DNA of 64,000 nt. It comes from Isoetes taiwanensis. Its lineage: Eukaryota; Streptophyta; Lycopodiopsida; Isoetales; Isoetaceae. The position numbers were made by a program, and so were the translations under genes. Below are positions 34,450-43,599 of the stretch, piece by piece. Numbering within the stretch: position 1 is the first letter of the stretch; each line of letters begins with the position of its first letter. Below the pieces are notes generated by a model. That model did no database searches, had not been told where the DNA came from, and worked only from the letters and a program-made list of their open reading frames with translations. The DNA lies in NCBI GenBank assembly GCA_021234155.1, contig JAJEKV010000051.1, forward strand, positions 6,918,761 through 6,982,760, read 5' to 3'.

Positions 34450-34890
34450 CTATCCTTGATCCTTTGCGCACCTCCTTCTCCGGCTCTGCAATACTTTGCG
34501 CCGCCTCATCAATGCCGACCGCCTACAACCCGTAACCGGACGTCTTTTTCCCTCGGATCTTCCTCGGACTTCCGGTGAACGGCTCACCGGTCGACCGTTA
34601 AAAGGTATGACATCCGCAGCATTGGATGCAATGGGATGTCGCACCATCAGTTCGAGAATCTCCGGCATGTGTCTTTGGATTAAATTCCCCTGTGGTTGAA
34701 CAAGCGGCATCTCCGTGCAAACCTTCAGCCGTCTAATGTCCGGCGGCGGCTTGTGTGATATTCCCAACGGATAATACTGAGCTAGACGCTCCATTTTCTG
34801 TGGCCCTCTCTCGTGAAATCCGATCCGCTCATCCGGATCCATTATTGGGGACTCGACCATATCTTCGTCTCCTTCGTCATCGATTCCTCC
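34450..34890 (-). pseudogene. Unrecognised coding segment, minus strand
   Basis: The frame DPDERIGFHERGPQKMERLA, then MPEILELMVRHPIASNAADV, is protein-like and then meets GTGAGC near 34,590. A second frame, GIDEAAQSIAEPEKEVRKG, starts after TTGTAG near 34,520, so a short intron probably joins them. No domain was recognised. It fits as an upstream exon of the gene whose other pieces are at 33.7 and 33.0 kb. Confidence 0.4.
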
Positions 34891-34952
34891 CGTGTGGTGT
34901 CATCATCCCCATCTTTGTTTTTGGTGGACTTTTTTGTGTATGAACCACAACT

Positions 34953-35505
34953 TCATTCCCCACTGTAGAGTGTTGTAGAGTCTTCAGCACAGTAGAAGTG
35001 AAGCTCCCCGTATTGAACAGTTTTTCCCTGACTCTGGAAATCTCCATACCAAGCTCCCTGGATGTTAGGGTTCCGGCCTCCTTCATCCCTTCCAGATCCT
35101 TCCACCCAAGGTTTCGACAATTTAAAGCGCCCGGCCTTTTTTCTGGTGCCCTTAGCCTTGCTCATGGAAGAGTGAGAATAATTTGAACCGCTAATTTTTG
35201 GTGTGATAGAACTTACTCTTTCCGGGGGTCCTCCTCGACATGTAGTGTTAAATGCTTTGAATCTGGCGCAGAGACGGAGAGCACAACACCGATTTTCTTG
35301 TACTTGTCTCCGGAGCTCTTCTTGTCCCTTTGGTGTAGAAACAGATCTTTCTCCTTCCCACTTGTCGATACCTCGACATACCACCAAGAATCTGGCTCTT
35401 TGTTTCAAGAAGCTCGTCTCGATCCCTCGATGGCGAAGAATGGAGTTCGCCCGATGATCACCAAGTGAGTCCGAGGTGAATCTTTGCAAGAAGAAAGGAT
35501 GGATC
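34953..35505 (-). pseudogene. Unrecognised coding segment, frame uncertain
   Basis: Two overlapping minus-strand frames are open here. One reads SDSLGDHRANSILRHRGIET, the other KYKKIGVVLSVSAPDSKHLT. The second looks more protein-like but has one stop. A GTAAGT donor occurs near 35,213. I cannot choose a frame or name a family. Confidence 0.3.
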
Positions 35506-35545
35506 AGTTAAGGTATTCCGACAAAAGAAAAACCTCAGAGCTCAC

Positions 35546-35636
35546 CTGGGGTGTTTGTCTTCTTCTTCTTGCTGGTAGAAGCATCCCCTCCGGCGCCTCG
35601 CTTCTTGGACGGAGTCATGTCTGTATGCCCTCTCAT
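35546..35636 (-). CDS. Candidate first exon of the unrecognised gene
   Basis: The minus strand reads MRGHTDMTPSKKRGAGGDAS and on through KKKK to PG, then meets GTGAGCTC, a good donor (exon end 35,546). The Lys-rich stretch could be a nuclear localisation signal. Translation could begin at 35,636 or at the Met at 35,618. LINE-C inserted 33 bases upstream of this start, so the promoter is now displaced to beyond 37,147. Confidence 0.45.
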
Positions 35637-35654
35637 CCTCTTCGGACCCCTCTG

Positions 35655-35669
35655 TAAATTAAGTCTCCT
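35655..35669. repeat. LINE-C target-site duplication, left
   Basis: TAAATTAAGTCTCCT, identical to 37,132-37,146. Confidence 0.95.
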
Positions 35670-36293
35670 AATGCTATGTCCTCTAACATGGATAATTGCA
35701 AAGCTATGCTAAAATGGTCTATTTCTTATGATCAGCTTAAGAGTCTTTTCCATAATGTTTGGAATTCTTATTGTCCTCCAAAAATTTCTTATTTTATCTG
35801 GTTACTTGCTAATGGCAGTCTGAATAATCTGGTCTCTGTTTCCAAAAGAAATCCTAACATCTCAGCAAATTGCCCCTTAAATTGTAATAATCTTGAGGAC
35901 TTTTCTCATATTTTCTTTTGCTGTAAGTTAGATGATTTTTGGAACTGGATTGCTGCTAGATTTGGTATTGGGAATAATGGAGATCTTCTCTCCCTTATTC
36001 AACATAATGATATGTTTACAAATTCAATCATTTACATAGCTTTATGGAATATTTGGAAAGCAAGAAATCGCGTGTTATATGGTCATAAGAATCCTTCTAT
36101 CTTTTGGATTAAGATGCATTTTCAGTTTGACTTTGAGACTATTGCAACTGCTCATAAAAAGAAATTTGGTACTAACTTTGACAGGAAATGGGAGGTCTTT
36201 GGGCAGTTTAGGGGACACTACAGTTTATTTGCTTCAAATCTTAATGTTGTGGATTCTAATTTGTTTCTCACTGATGATCCTAGAGTATCTTGA
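35670..36293 (+). pseudogene. LINE-C ORF2, C-terminal zf-RVT part
   Basis: Open from the truncation point to the stop at 36,291-36,293 with no frame change. It carries the zf-RVT domain of L1 ORF2: WNSYCPPKISYFIWLLANGS, NPNISANCPLNCN and HIFFCCKL, then IYIALWNIWKARNRVLYG, ending DDPRVS as in LINE-A. The endonuclease and RT are missing, so it is a dead-on-arrival copy, although the retained part is undamaged. Confidence 0.9.
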
Positions 36294-36738
36294 ATTCCTG
36301 CGTGGAGAGGGGAGAAATAAATTCGACAGCAGCCAGTCTCCTTTCAGTCAGACTTCAACTGACCACATTATGAAGAATGACATTGCCTCCTCTATGGAAT
36401 CTTTTCTCATGAAAAAAGGGCATAGGAGACACCTGAAAGAAAGTGAAGATTTGTGGGCGAGCATTTTTTGCAGAGAGGTTGTGCAACTTCATTGCCTTTG
36501 GATGTTTCTGTCAATCAACAATTTCCTTCTTAATGAGACTCAGCTGACTAGGTACAGAACCATGTACTATAACCACAAACTGTTGGCCGACCTCTATGGT
36601 TCTCTTCTTTTGCTCTTGGAAGGAAGAGACATGTTCCGTCTATGCTACCATAATAATTGGGCACCCAATCATTATCTTTTCGGGACTACAGATGGATTCA
36701 ATGCATACTTCAATTCTGTCTTCTCATCCCAGACCTGA
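36274..36738 (+). CDS. LINE-C ORF3, intact 154-codon ORF overlapping ORF2
   Basis: The ATG at 36,274 overlaps the ORF2 end by 20 bases (frame +1) and opens MILEYLEFLRGEGRNKFD. LINE-A has the same overlap and start (MILEYLNFLRGEGSNK). The protein runs to ...YFNSVFSSQT and is conserved with LINE-A through MKNDIA, KESEDLWASIFCREV, HKLLADLYGSLL, RDMFRL and FNAYFNS. Silent differences are frequent in the aligned codons. No membrane segment, zinc site or catalytic signature is visible. It could be reached by termination-reinitiation or a frameshift at the overlap. The frame is also open upstream by chance. Function unknown. Confidence 0.7.
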   Translation: MILEYLEFLRGEGRNKFDSSQSPFSQTSTDHIMKNDIASSMESFLMKKGHRRHLKESEDLWASIFCREVVQLHCLWMFLSINNFLLNETQLTRYRTMYYNHKLLADLYGSLLLLLEGRDMFRLCYHNNWAPNHYLFGTTDGFNAYFNSVFSSQT

Positions 36739-37131
36739 TATATCCTTGTTGTTGGCCCATCCTCCAGGAAACACGTCTTTGCTCTTATTTGATTTAGTGC
36801 TGGCTTACCTTTTTGGTGGATTCAATTTTGGCAGGTTATCAGTACTCTCTCAAGGTTCTCAAATTCTACACGGCATTGTAGAGGTTACAAAATTTTTCTA
36901 TACTCCAAGAATGGGAGTACCATCGGATCTTCTTAAGTGTAGCTGCTCATTATTCTGACTCATCCTTTTCACTGGATACAAACTCTTTTAAGTGTCCTGT
37001 TATTACTGTTATTGGCTGATTCTGATACACTTTTTGGTATGCTTAGTTTAAGGGCATGCTATTACATTGTATCTCTGAGATTTTATAATTAATGACAAAA
37101 CCAACTCTTACTTTCAAAAAAAAAATAATAA

Positions 37132-37146
37132 TAAATTAAGTCTCCT
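37132..37146. repeat. LINE-C target-site duplication, right
   Basis: TAAATTAAGTCTCCT, identical to 35,655-35,669. Confidence 0.95.
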
Positions 37147-38200
37147 CCGCGCGTTGTGAGTTTTAGGACTGCATGTAAAAAAGATCGGGCGTGTTCTTTA
37201 ATTTGAAGTTAAGGACATGCAATCATTTATGAAAAGAAGCGGGCTAAGGGTACAGCACGGTAGGCTTTAGCCCGCCCAAACACTATTTCGAAATTTAATC
37301 ACATCAAGGGACTAAGTGAGCGGAGCCTAGTTTATCTTCCCCGCGGCATTGGGGACCTCGAAGTTCGAGGGGAGCATCGACCGTTAGCGACTTCGAATGA
37401 CGCTGCGATGCGGTAAGTCGCTAACAAACGCGCCTTTGCATATGTGTTTTTTCCCGACCGCGTCCTATTGCAAGCAGTTGATTTGATCGATGAGCACGGA
37501 GCTAAGGTAGGAAGCGGAGAGGAGCGCTGCCGGACATGGGAACTCTACACCGCGGGCGCCATGGAACGGGATACGCGAGAATCGCAAATGATACAAGTAT
37601 TAGATGCGAATACACTCTTGAAGAGACCGGCCGTAAGAAGCAAAGACTCTAGGTGAGGTGCGGGATCCGTGATACTGATGGCCCAAGGAATTACTGCGTG
37701 AAGAGGTGAGTTTCGAGATGCCTATGTTATTTCGCTTGTTGAACATGCCGTCAGTGTTTAAATAATGGAACCGGCCGATAAGCTCGACGGATTCATTGTT
37801 TCTTTGTCCAAAGATTTTTCAGCTTCGAGATGATTTACTCTCGGGTTGAGAGATGCTCGGCAAGGAAACAATGGATCGGGGTTAATGAACGATTCCGTTT
37901 TAGGTGTCTTTTTCATGGAGTGTTTTCTTGGAATGTTGTACATAGATCGGAGGCTAGGTCTAAGGCCCGGGGAGAAGCGGTTCAAATGCATCCTCTTGTA
38001 GTTAGTCTGAGGGGGCCTCACCCGGCCCCAACCACTCCTCTTCGCAATATTCGAGGAAGATGGTTCAAGGAGAGTGGCTCGCATTGTGCTAGAGGCACTT
38101 GGGACTAAAAACAGAGAATACAAAGTGCGGTACTTGTAGAGAATGCAAGCCTTGGCTTCCTCCTCCGTGGTTTCCCCGCGGTTAGTTGTAGAGGCCTCCA
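37147..38200. other. Non-coding part of the palindrome-rich domain
   Basis: No convincing gene is seen. It lies upstream of the minus-strand genes, displaced from them by LINE-C. It contains the GTTAGCGACTT hairpin at 37,383-37,425. Confidence 0.4.
37383..37425. repeat. Perfect 11-bp inverted repeat
   Basis: GTTAGCGACTT (37,383-37,393) and AAGTCGCTAAC (37,415-37,425) with a 21-base loop. The GCGACTT/AAGTCGC core resembles the CGACTTCG/AAGTCG palindromes at 38.4-39.4 kb. Confidence 0.85.
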
Positions 38201-38427
38201 CCCAACCGAGAATGCGGCCGTTATTGCTGTTTCATTCACCGACCGCAAGTCGAGAATGCCTTGTCATCCGTAACTCCGGTTAGTACACACCTGAGTGTGG
38301 TTGGTTAAGGCATTCCCGACTGCAGAGGCAGAATGCGCATGCCAAGCTCTATGGTTTCCGCGTGCAGAGTGGCTCGACGGGTAGAGGCCAATGCGACCAT
38401 AACACGTGAGAATTGGCTGGTTAGAGG

Positions 38428-39360
38428 ATTCTCGACTAGCGAAGTCGAGAATTGTAATCGCTGGCTTTCAGTCTATATTTCGACTTCGCAAGTCGAGAAT
38501 GCCTTAGCCATCGAGAACTCCGGATGGTACACATGGAGTGCCGGTTAGTAAGGCATTCCCGACTCCTGAGCCAGAATGCATAAAGAAGCTCGTGGTTTCT
38601 GTGGGTTGCAAGAGTTGGCCTCGCAGACCAAATCAACTTCCCTTCGCAATGTCCGAGGAAGATAGAAGGAGAGTTGTTAAGACCGGCCTGCAAAGCCAGC
38701 TCTAGAGTGACGGAAGCTGGCCGCTTTCTCACTCACCAGTCGAGAAAGCTGCCAGCACCTTCAGGGTTAGTCGCCGAGGCCTCCACTCAATCGAGAGCCC
38801 ATCCCTTCGCAATATTCATTTAAGATGGTTCAAGGAGACGGTCTTTGATTGGGTAGAGGCCACCGCGACCACACAATGTGAGAATTGGGTTAAAGAAAGA
38901 GTTGGCTCGCAGACGCTGAAAACCACTTCCCTTCGCAATGTCCGAGGAAGATAGAAGGAGAGTGGTTAAGACCGCTCGCAGCCAGCTCTAGAGTGCACTA
39001 GAGCTCGCTTTTCTCGACTCACGAAGTCGAGAAAGCGCCAGCAACTTCGGCGGGTTAGTCGCCGAGGCCTCCACCCGTCGGACCCGAGTCCTCTTCGCAA
39101 TATTCGATGAGCATGGTTCGAAGGAGAGTGGCTCCGGACGGGTGGAGGCACCGCGACCGCACAAAGAGCCATTGGCGTGGTATCACATTCTCGACTCACG
39201 AGTCGAGAAGGCCGCAACAGGGGTTCTAAAGAATGTGAAGACATTGGGTAGCCGCGGCAATCCCGAATCGCGAGTCGAGAATCCCTGTCGCCAACGGTCA
39301 GAGTGTACACTCCCTCTTCTCGCCTGAAGTCGGGAAGTTCTCGACTCATGAAGTCGAGAA
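38428..39360. repeat. CGACTCGCGAGTCG palindromes, group 3
   Basis: Copies at 38,428-38,453, 38,477-38,500, 39,006-39,037, 39,188-39,209, about 39,261-39,282 and 39,338-39,360, plus degenerate ones near 38,230, 38,308, 38,550, 38,725 and 39,315. The centre varies (TCGCGA, TCACGA, TCATGA, TTCGCA, TAGCGA) while both arms CTCGACT and AGTCGAG are kept. Confidence 0.9.
38637..39140. repeat. 289-bp diverged tandem repeat
   Basis: Two units start at 38,637 and 38,926 with CTTCCCTTCGCAATGTCCGA, and GTTAGTCGCCGAGGCCTCCA follows in each. Related half-units occur near 38,035 and 39,095. Each full unit contains one palindrome. Confidence 0.85.
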
Positions 39361-39479
39361 GAAGGCCTCAGACTTCCCGGATTTGCTGGCGTTGGATTTG
39401 CCGTGAGTTAGAAATGGAGATTGCGCGGAAGCAATTCCTATTCTTAGTTCTTGCTGGGAGAAAGACATTCCTAGTTATG

Positions 39480-40340
39480 TTCTGTTAATGCTCTGCAATA
39501 TCTTAGTTCCTAACACCAGTCTCTGATGATTTCTATCTCGGTTGCTTGCTACTACTCTAACCACTATTCTCACTTGTGCCACGCACAATGTATTCAATTC
39601 AACCACAAGCAAGAAAAAGATAACAAAAACAGAAAACAATACAAAGGGAAAACAGATAACAGTGAGATTAGTGAGATCAATGAGAAAACAGAGAACAGTG
39701 GAGAAGAGTACAGAGAACAGTGGAGAACAGTACAGAGAAATGAGATTAAAAAAGGGTATGATATTACAAAAACATACCTGGAAGATTTGCTGGATGAGGA
39801 GGAGGCTTCCGAGTTCGCTTCCATGTGGGTATAGTCGTTGGCAAAGCGTGAATAAGGATTTCGGGCCGTAAATTGTATCAGGGATCAATAAGAGCCTCTA
39901 ACAACAGAATATAAGTAAAAATGCACTAAAGGACTTACAGAAAACTAAAAAGCAGCACTAAAAAGGGCCTCACTTTCTTCTCAGGCGGTAACGCCCGCTC
40001 GAACAATGAATCTGCGCGAGAACTTCGGCGCTGGAAGCGTCCTGATCCGTCGACCAAGCTACTGTCATAAGATGGCCTTGGAATCGCTTCTGGTTCGATC
40101 GATCGCCCGACGTAAAAAAGCGCCCTAAGGAAACAGGGAGGATGAGTGATCGAGAAAACGGGGGAGGAAGAATGGTCGGGGGAGAGGAAGAGGGTGCAAT
40201 TACTGGCCGCACCCTCGAACCTCGTGAAAAGTGCAATAATAAAACCATTGTCGCGTGTGGGCCATGCCCTCCATGACGTGGCAAATCTGGATTGTTGACA
40301 TGGCCACGGTTTCACCTCACCAAGAGGCCACGTGGACATG
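39480..40340. other. Purine-rich stretch and flank, no gene recognised
   Basis: 39,590-39,760 is purine-rich with imperfect repeats of GAGAACAGTGGAGAA. Minus frames at 39,475-39,888 and 39,935-40,339 have no recognisable domain. Confidence 0.4.
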
Positions 40341-40620
40341 ACAAGATATGAAAGGGTAGGTTATATGTTTATATATGTTATCTTATGTATTTAATAAGGT
40401 TTCAATGGTTGAATAGTTTCAATGGTTATATATGTTTACAATGTTTACATATGGTTTAGAATGAGTGTGGTTGTATGCTTTAATATGGTTATATGATTTT
40501 AGTTAATATGGTTGTATGATTTTAGTTAATATGGTTGTATGATATAATATGATTATATTTAATATGTTTGTATGGTTTTATATGGTTCATATGGTCATAT
40601 TTGTGGTGTTTGGGGCTATA
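40340..40620. repeat. AT-rich minisatellite (ATATGGTTGTATGATTTTAG)
   Basis: Units of about 23 bp based on AATATGGTTGTATGATTTTA recur, cleanest at 40,480-40,550, with diverged copies on both sides. Confidence 0.85.
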
Positions 40621-40659
40621 TGGTTTTAATGTGAGCTTTTTCATTCAGGGAACATGTGA

Positions 40660-41005
40660 GATGAGTAAAATGGAGCCAGGGAAGTCCAAAGGAGGCCATT
40701 GCCCTAGGCTCCAATGGAGGAAGATGGGTTGCCTTTTGTTGCACCCTTGCAACCAGACGGTATTTGCAGAGGGTATAATAACTGCAGTTGATCCATTTGA
40801 TAGTGTGAATGATGAGAGGCTGGGAGATGAACATCTTGGAGTTGGCATTGTGAAGCTTCTTATCGAAGTTGATACAATCATGTCCCAGGGAAGCTCTAGT
40901 GATTGCATTGTGTGCTCAGGGCTGCTGGAGTCCCAAGCTCAGTTGAGATGGCCAATTAGATATATTACACACAAGAATGGTGATACTCTAGATTGCCCCT
41001 ACTGA
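40660..41005 (+). pseudogene. Transposase-like gene, N-terminal part
   Basis: From MSKMEPGKSKGGHCPRLQWR the frame reads VFAEGIITAVDPFDSVNDER, then LGVGIVKLLIEV and LRWPIRYI. A similar fold (AEG...DP, VxV, WP) precedes transposase cores in plant element proteins of the DUF8039 type. That link is by pattern only. It is followed at 41,117 by further pieces of the same gene, but a stop at 41,003-41,005 separates them. Confidence 0.45.
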
Positions 41006-41116
41006 ACTACACACCCCAAGGCCCACCCAAGGCCATGTGGAAGATTTGGTGGTCGATGAGCATCCTTTGATCACAAGGAAGAGACGCTATGTCTTTCATA
41101 AAAAGGCAGCAAAAAG

Positions 41117-41553
41117 GTGCCCAAGAGGCCTAGAAGTGACAAATATTTAGAAAGGATGGAAAGTATGGCACCAACCAAAGAAAACCTGGAGGCAATTAGG
41201 GGACAAGAGTGTTGCAACCTAGATTGCACAGTGCAGTACAATGTGGATGACCTCGTGCAGATAAGGTCCCAATACATTGGACACGACTTCAAAAAGATAG
41301 GATTAATTTCATTTACTCCTTGTGTAGGAATTCCAGCTATGATGAAAACACAGGACGGCTACTATATCAATTGAGGGGCATGAAGGTATGTATGAGAGCA
41401 TTGAGATGGATTCTTGGGGTGAGCAAGTCTTCATTTTACAGATACTGGGAGCAGGTTAGAAAAGGGCACACTTTGTTCCAACATGGTAATGCACTCACTT
41501 TGAAAACTAGAGCAAATACTCTAAAGGCCATTGCAGTCTTGAGAGCTTTGTGA
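41117..41553 (+). pseudogene. Transposase-like gene, helix-turn-helix part
   Basis: The pieces at 41,117-41,374 (QECCNLDCTVQY) and, in another frame, 41,320-41,553 carry GMKVCMRALRWILGVSKSSF with YRYWEQVRKG. This resembles the helix-turn-helix segment (VCxxAWxxIxGISKxTFYRY) upstream of the core in a DDE transposase-like family known from plants and animals. A frame change near 41,325 and stops make it inactive. Confidence 0.6.
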
Positions 41554-41579
41554 GATACATGTCTCAATCTATGCCTCAC

Positions 41580-42143
41580 AAGTCGAAGGTGAACGAAAGC
41601 ACCTGCAGCGAAGTGGTGCAAAGAGTGTTGCCACAACACTATATCCGAAGGAGTACCTTAAGGAGGTCAACTCCATCCTAGAAACTACCGGAGGTAGGCC
41701 TCTTTCTCAATCACATTTCAAGAAGTTATGGAGCACTCACTTCTGGGGACGTGAGTGTCCTACAACACATGCCATTCTCAAAGTGCAACACTTGCATTCA
41801 ACTCAAGGATACACTTGCATCAACTGCAATAGAGAAAGAAAGAATGGCAATTAGGGAGCAATTTGCAGATCACCAAAGGGACCAAATATCATGTAGACAG
41901 TTGTATTGGCGGTGGAGAACATTTTCCGAGATGCGGTGGGACAAATTTTTGTGTATAATTCATGATAAGATGGACCAACACAAGACTTTCTTGCCAAAGC
42001 TAGATCCTTTACCCAAGCGTTGTCAAAACGCTTTTCGGATGAAAGTAAGTCCGGGCGGGTGTATTAACACATGGTCATGGAACCTGGAACATATGGTCAT
42101 TTTGTGCTTGATCTATGGAGAGATGATCCAAACTTCCATGTGA
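41580..42143 (+). pseudogene. Transposase-like gene, first part of the DDE core
   Basis: MPHKSKVNESTCSEVVQRVL (in another frame, about 41,570-41,640) precedes FSKCNTCIQLKDTL, a CxxC site, and then YWRWRTFSEMRWDKFLCIIH with DKMDQHKTFLPKL. The family signature is a Cys pair, an aromatic/His helix and I-x-D-x-MDQ-x-KT, where the first Asp is the presumed catalytic residue. The frame breaks again near 42,060 and 42,140. Confidence 0.65.
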
Positions 42144-42493
42144 GCTCTATTTTCAAGTGCCCGAGAACACTAGAGAAAGGATCGATAGAAGGGAGGAGGT
42201 ATTCCCCTTCAGCACCCATTTTGAGGCTTTGATGGATGATCAACCGCTTTGTTACCAAAGGCGATAAAAAGCTCACATCCAAGGTGTCTAGTGAATCAAG
42301 GAGGACTTGGGATGATTTCCCCTTACTTGAGAAATCATGCACCGAGGAGCTATGTGTTCAGTTGGACAACCTGTTGGAAAGAAAACAAGAATAGATGGAT
42401 GTTTGGGGCAATGTCATACTTGGAAAGCAAAGGGGAGTATTCAAAGTTGTGAAAGTGGGATTCATGATGGTTGGGCATACGATGATGATATAG

Positions 42494-43576
42494 ATGGATT
42501 CTTTGGAACTTTCTCCACCAAGCTCAAGAGAGAAAAACGTGACCACTCTCCCCGAACTAATGGATGTGTTTGAGAGTCGCATTGACCCCAACCCAATGGC
42601 TTTCTTGATGGATGAGGTTGCAGATTGGAAATCATTTGTAGAAGGATACTTGCTAGATGGTAAGGACCGGTTGACGGGACACACAAAGCCACTTCAGTTC
42701 AAGTTTTGGGTTAGGGATGGAATACCAATCATGCAATATAAGTGGAGACCGGTGACAAGTTGTGGATGCCGTACAAGGTATCGAAGTTGTGGCAAAGGGT
42801 GCCGGCCGGTGAAGTTCTCATTCCTAAAGGGCAACCAAAACCACTACCTCCCTTCAAGACAGCCAAAGACTCTAGCCAACCCGGTGAAGGGCATCAAGGA
42901 TTACATAACACACTGGGATGATGTTCGAAATGGAAAGCACACCTCCACTCTTAAGAAAAATCAAATGGACTCCCTAATCAAGTACTGGGAGAAAGTTGTG
43001 ACATGCTTGGAAACTGAACAGCCATGTGGGAGGGAGCTAAGAGACGGGTTCTTGCCAGAGTCAAGATGGGAGGGTTCTCAAGGTGCAAGCACGTCTAAGA
43101 ATGCTCACTTGGGTCCCAACAAGGGTTCCAAGTGGTTTGTGGGAAGTAAGGCCTCAAAGCCGAAGTGGTTTGATCTTCCTGAGTGGGATCCCTTTGAGGA
43201 CATCAAGGAAGGATACTTTGTGCTAGTAAGGCCTGATGATGAGGACTGTCCAATATGGTTAGGGGTGGCACTCTCCGATGTAACCACCACTATGCACGAT
43301 GGATGGAGGAGTTGCGCCCCCGGATTCCAAATTCAATATTGGGAGCCCATTGGGAGACACAAGAAGGGCAACTTGAAGGAGCAATACACTGACTGCTGGG
43401 AGAAGAAGTGGAGGGCAAATTATGCTGACCCTCAAAGGAGGGAATTGGTGGAGTGTGTGGTATGGTCATATCCAAGTTCTCACGTTGCAAAGGACAACAC
43501 ACACAAGATCCCAAGAAGGGAGATGGACAAGGCCATGAGCAACCTCCATGCTATATCATTGTATGAGGGCACATAA
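42494..43576 (+). pseudogene. Transposase-like gene, C-terminal part (360 codons open)
   Basis: The longest undamaged piece of the gene begins before the Met at 42,494. It contains DWKSFVEGYLLDGKDRLTGH with TKPLQFKFWVRDGIPIMQYK (a C-terminal core segment), a Cys/Arg cluster CGCRTRYRSCGKGCRP, and ends with WDPFEDIKEGYFVLVRPDDE, WLGVALSD, IQYWEPIG and DPQRRELVECVVWSYPSSHV. The last block, a small beta-rich domain with W-x-G and QYxDCW, is shared by plant members of the family. With the upstream frame shifts the gene as a whole is a pseudogene. Terminal repeats were not located. Confidence 0.6.
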
Positions 43577-43599
43577 TATTGAGAAGTTTGAAAACTATC

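Larger units (their letters stand above)
35670..37131 (+). mobile_element. LINE-C: 5'-truncated relative of LINE-A
   Basis: A 1,462-bp insertion starting inside ORF2 and ending with the same 3' end as LINE-A (AACTCTTACTTTC plus poly-A, here A-rich 37,117-37,131). The flanking 15-bp duplication is perfect, so the insertion is comparatively young. Confidence 0.95.

Noticed and set aside
36079-36273. The open frame upstream of ORF3 in LINE-C as part of the protein.
   Set aside because: It overlaps the conserved zf-RVT coding sequence of ORF2 in another frame and is Leu/Arg-rich by chance. The conserved start MILEYL is at 36,274.
39526-39834. A 102-codon Glu/Lys-rich frame as a coiled-coil gene.
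   Set aside because: It comes from an imperfect purine repeat (GAGAACAGTGGAGAA), which opens several frames at once.
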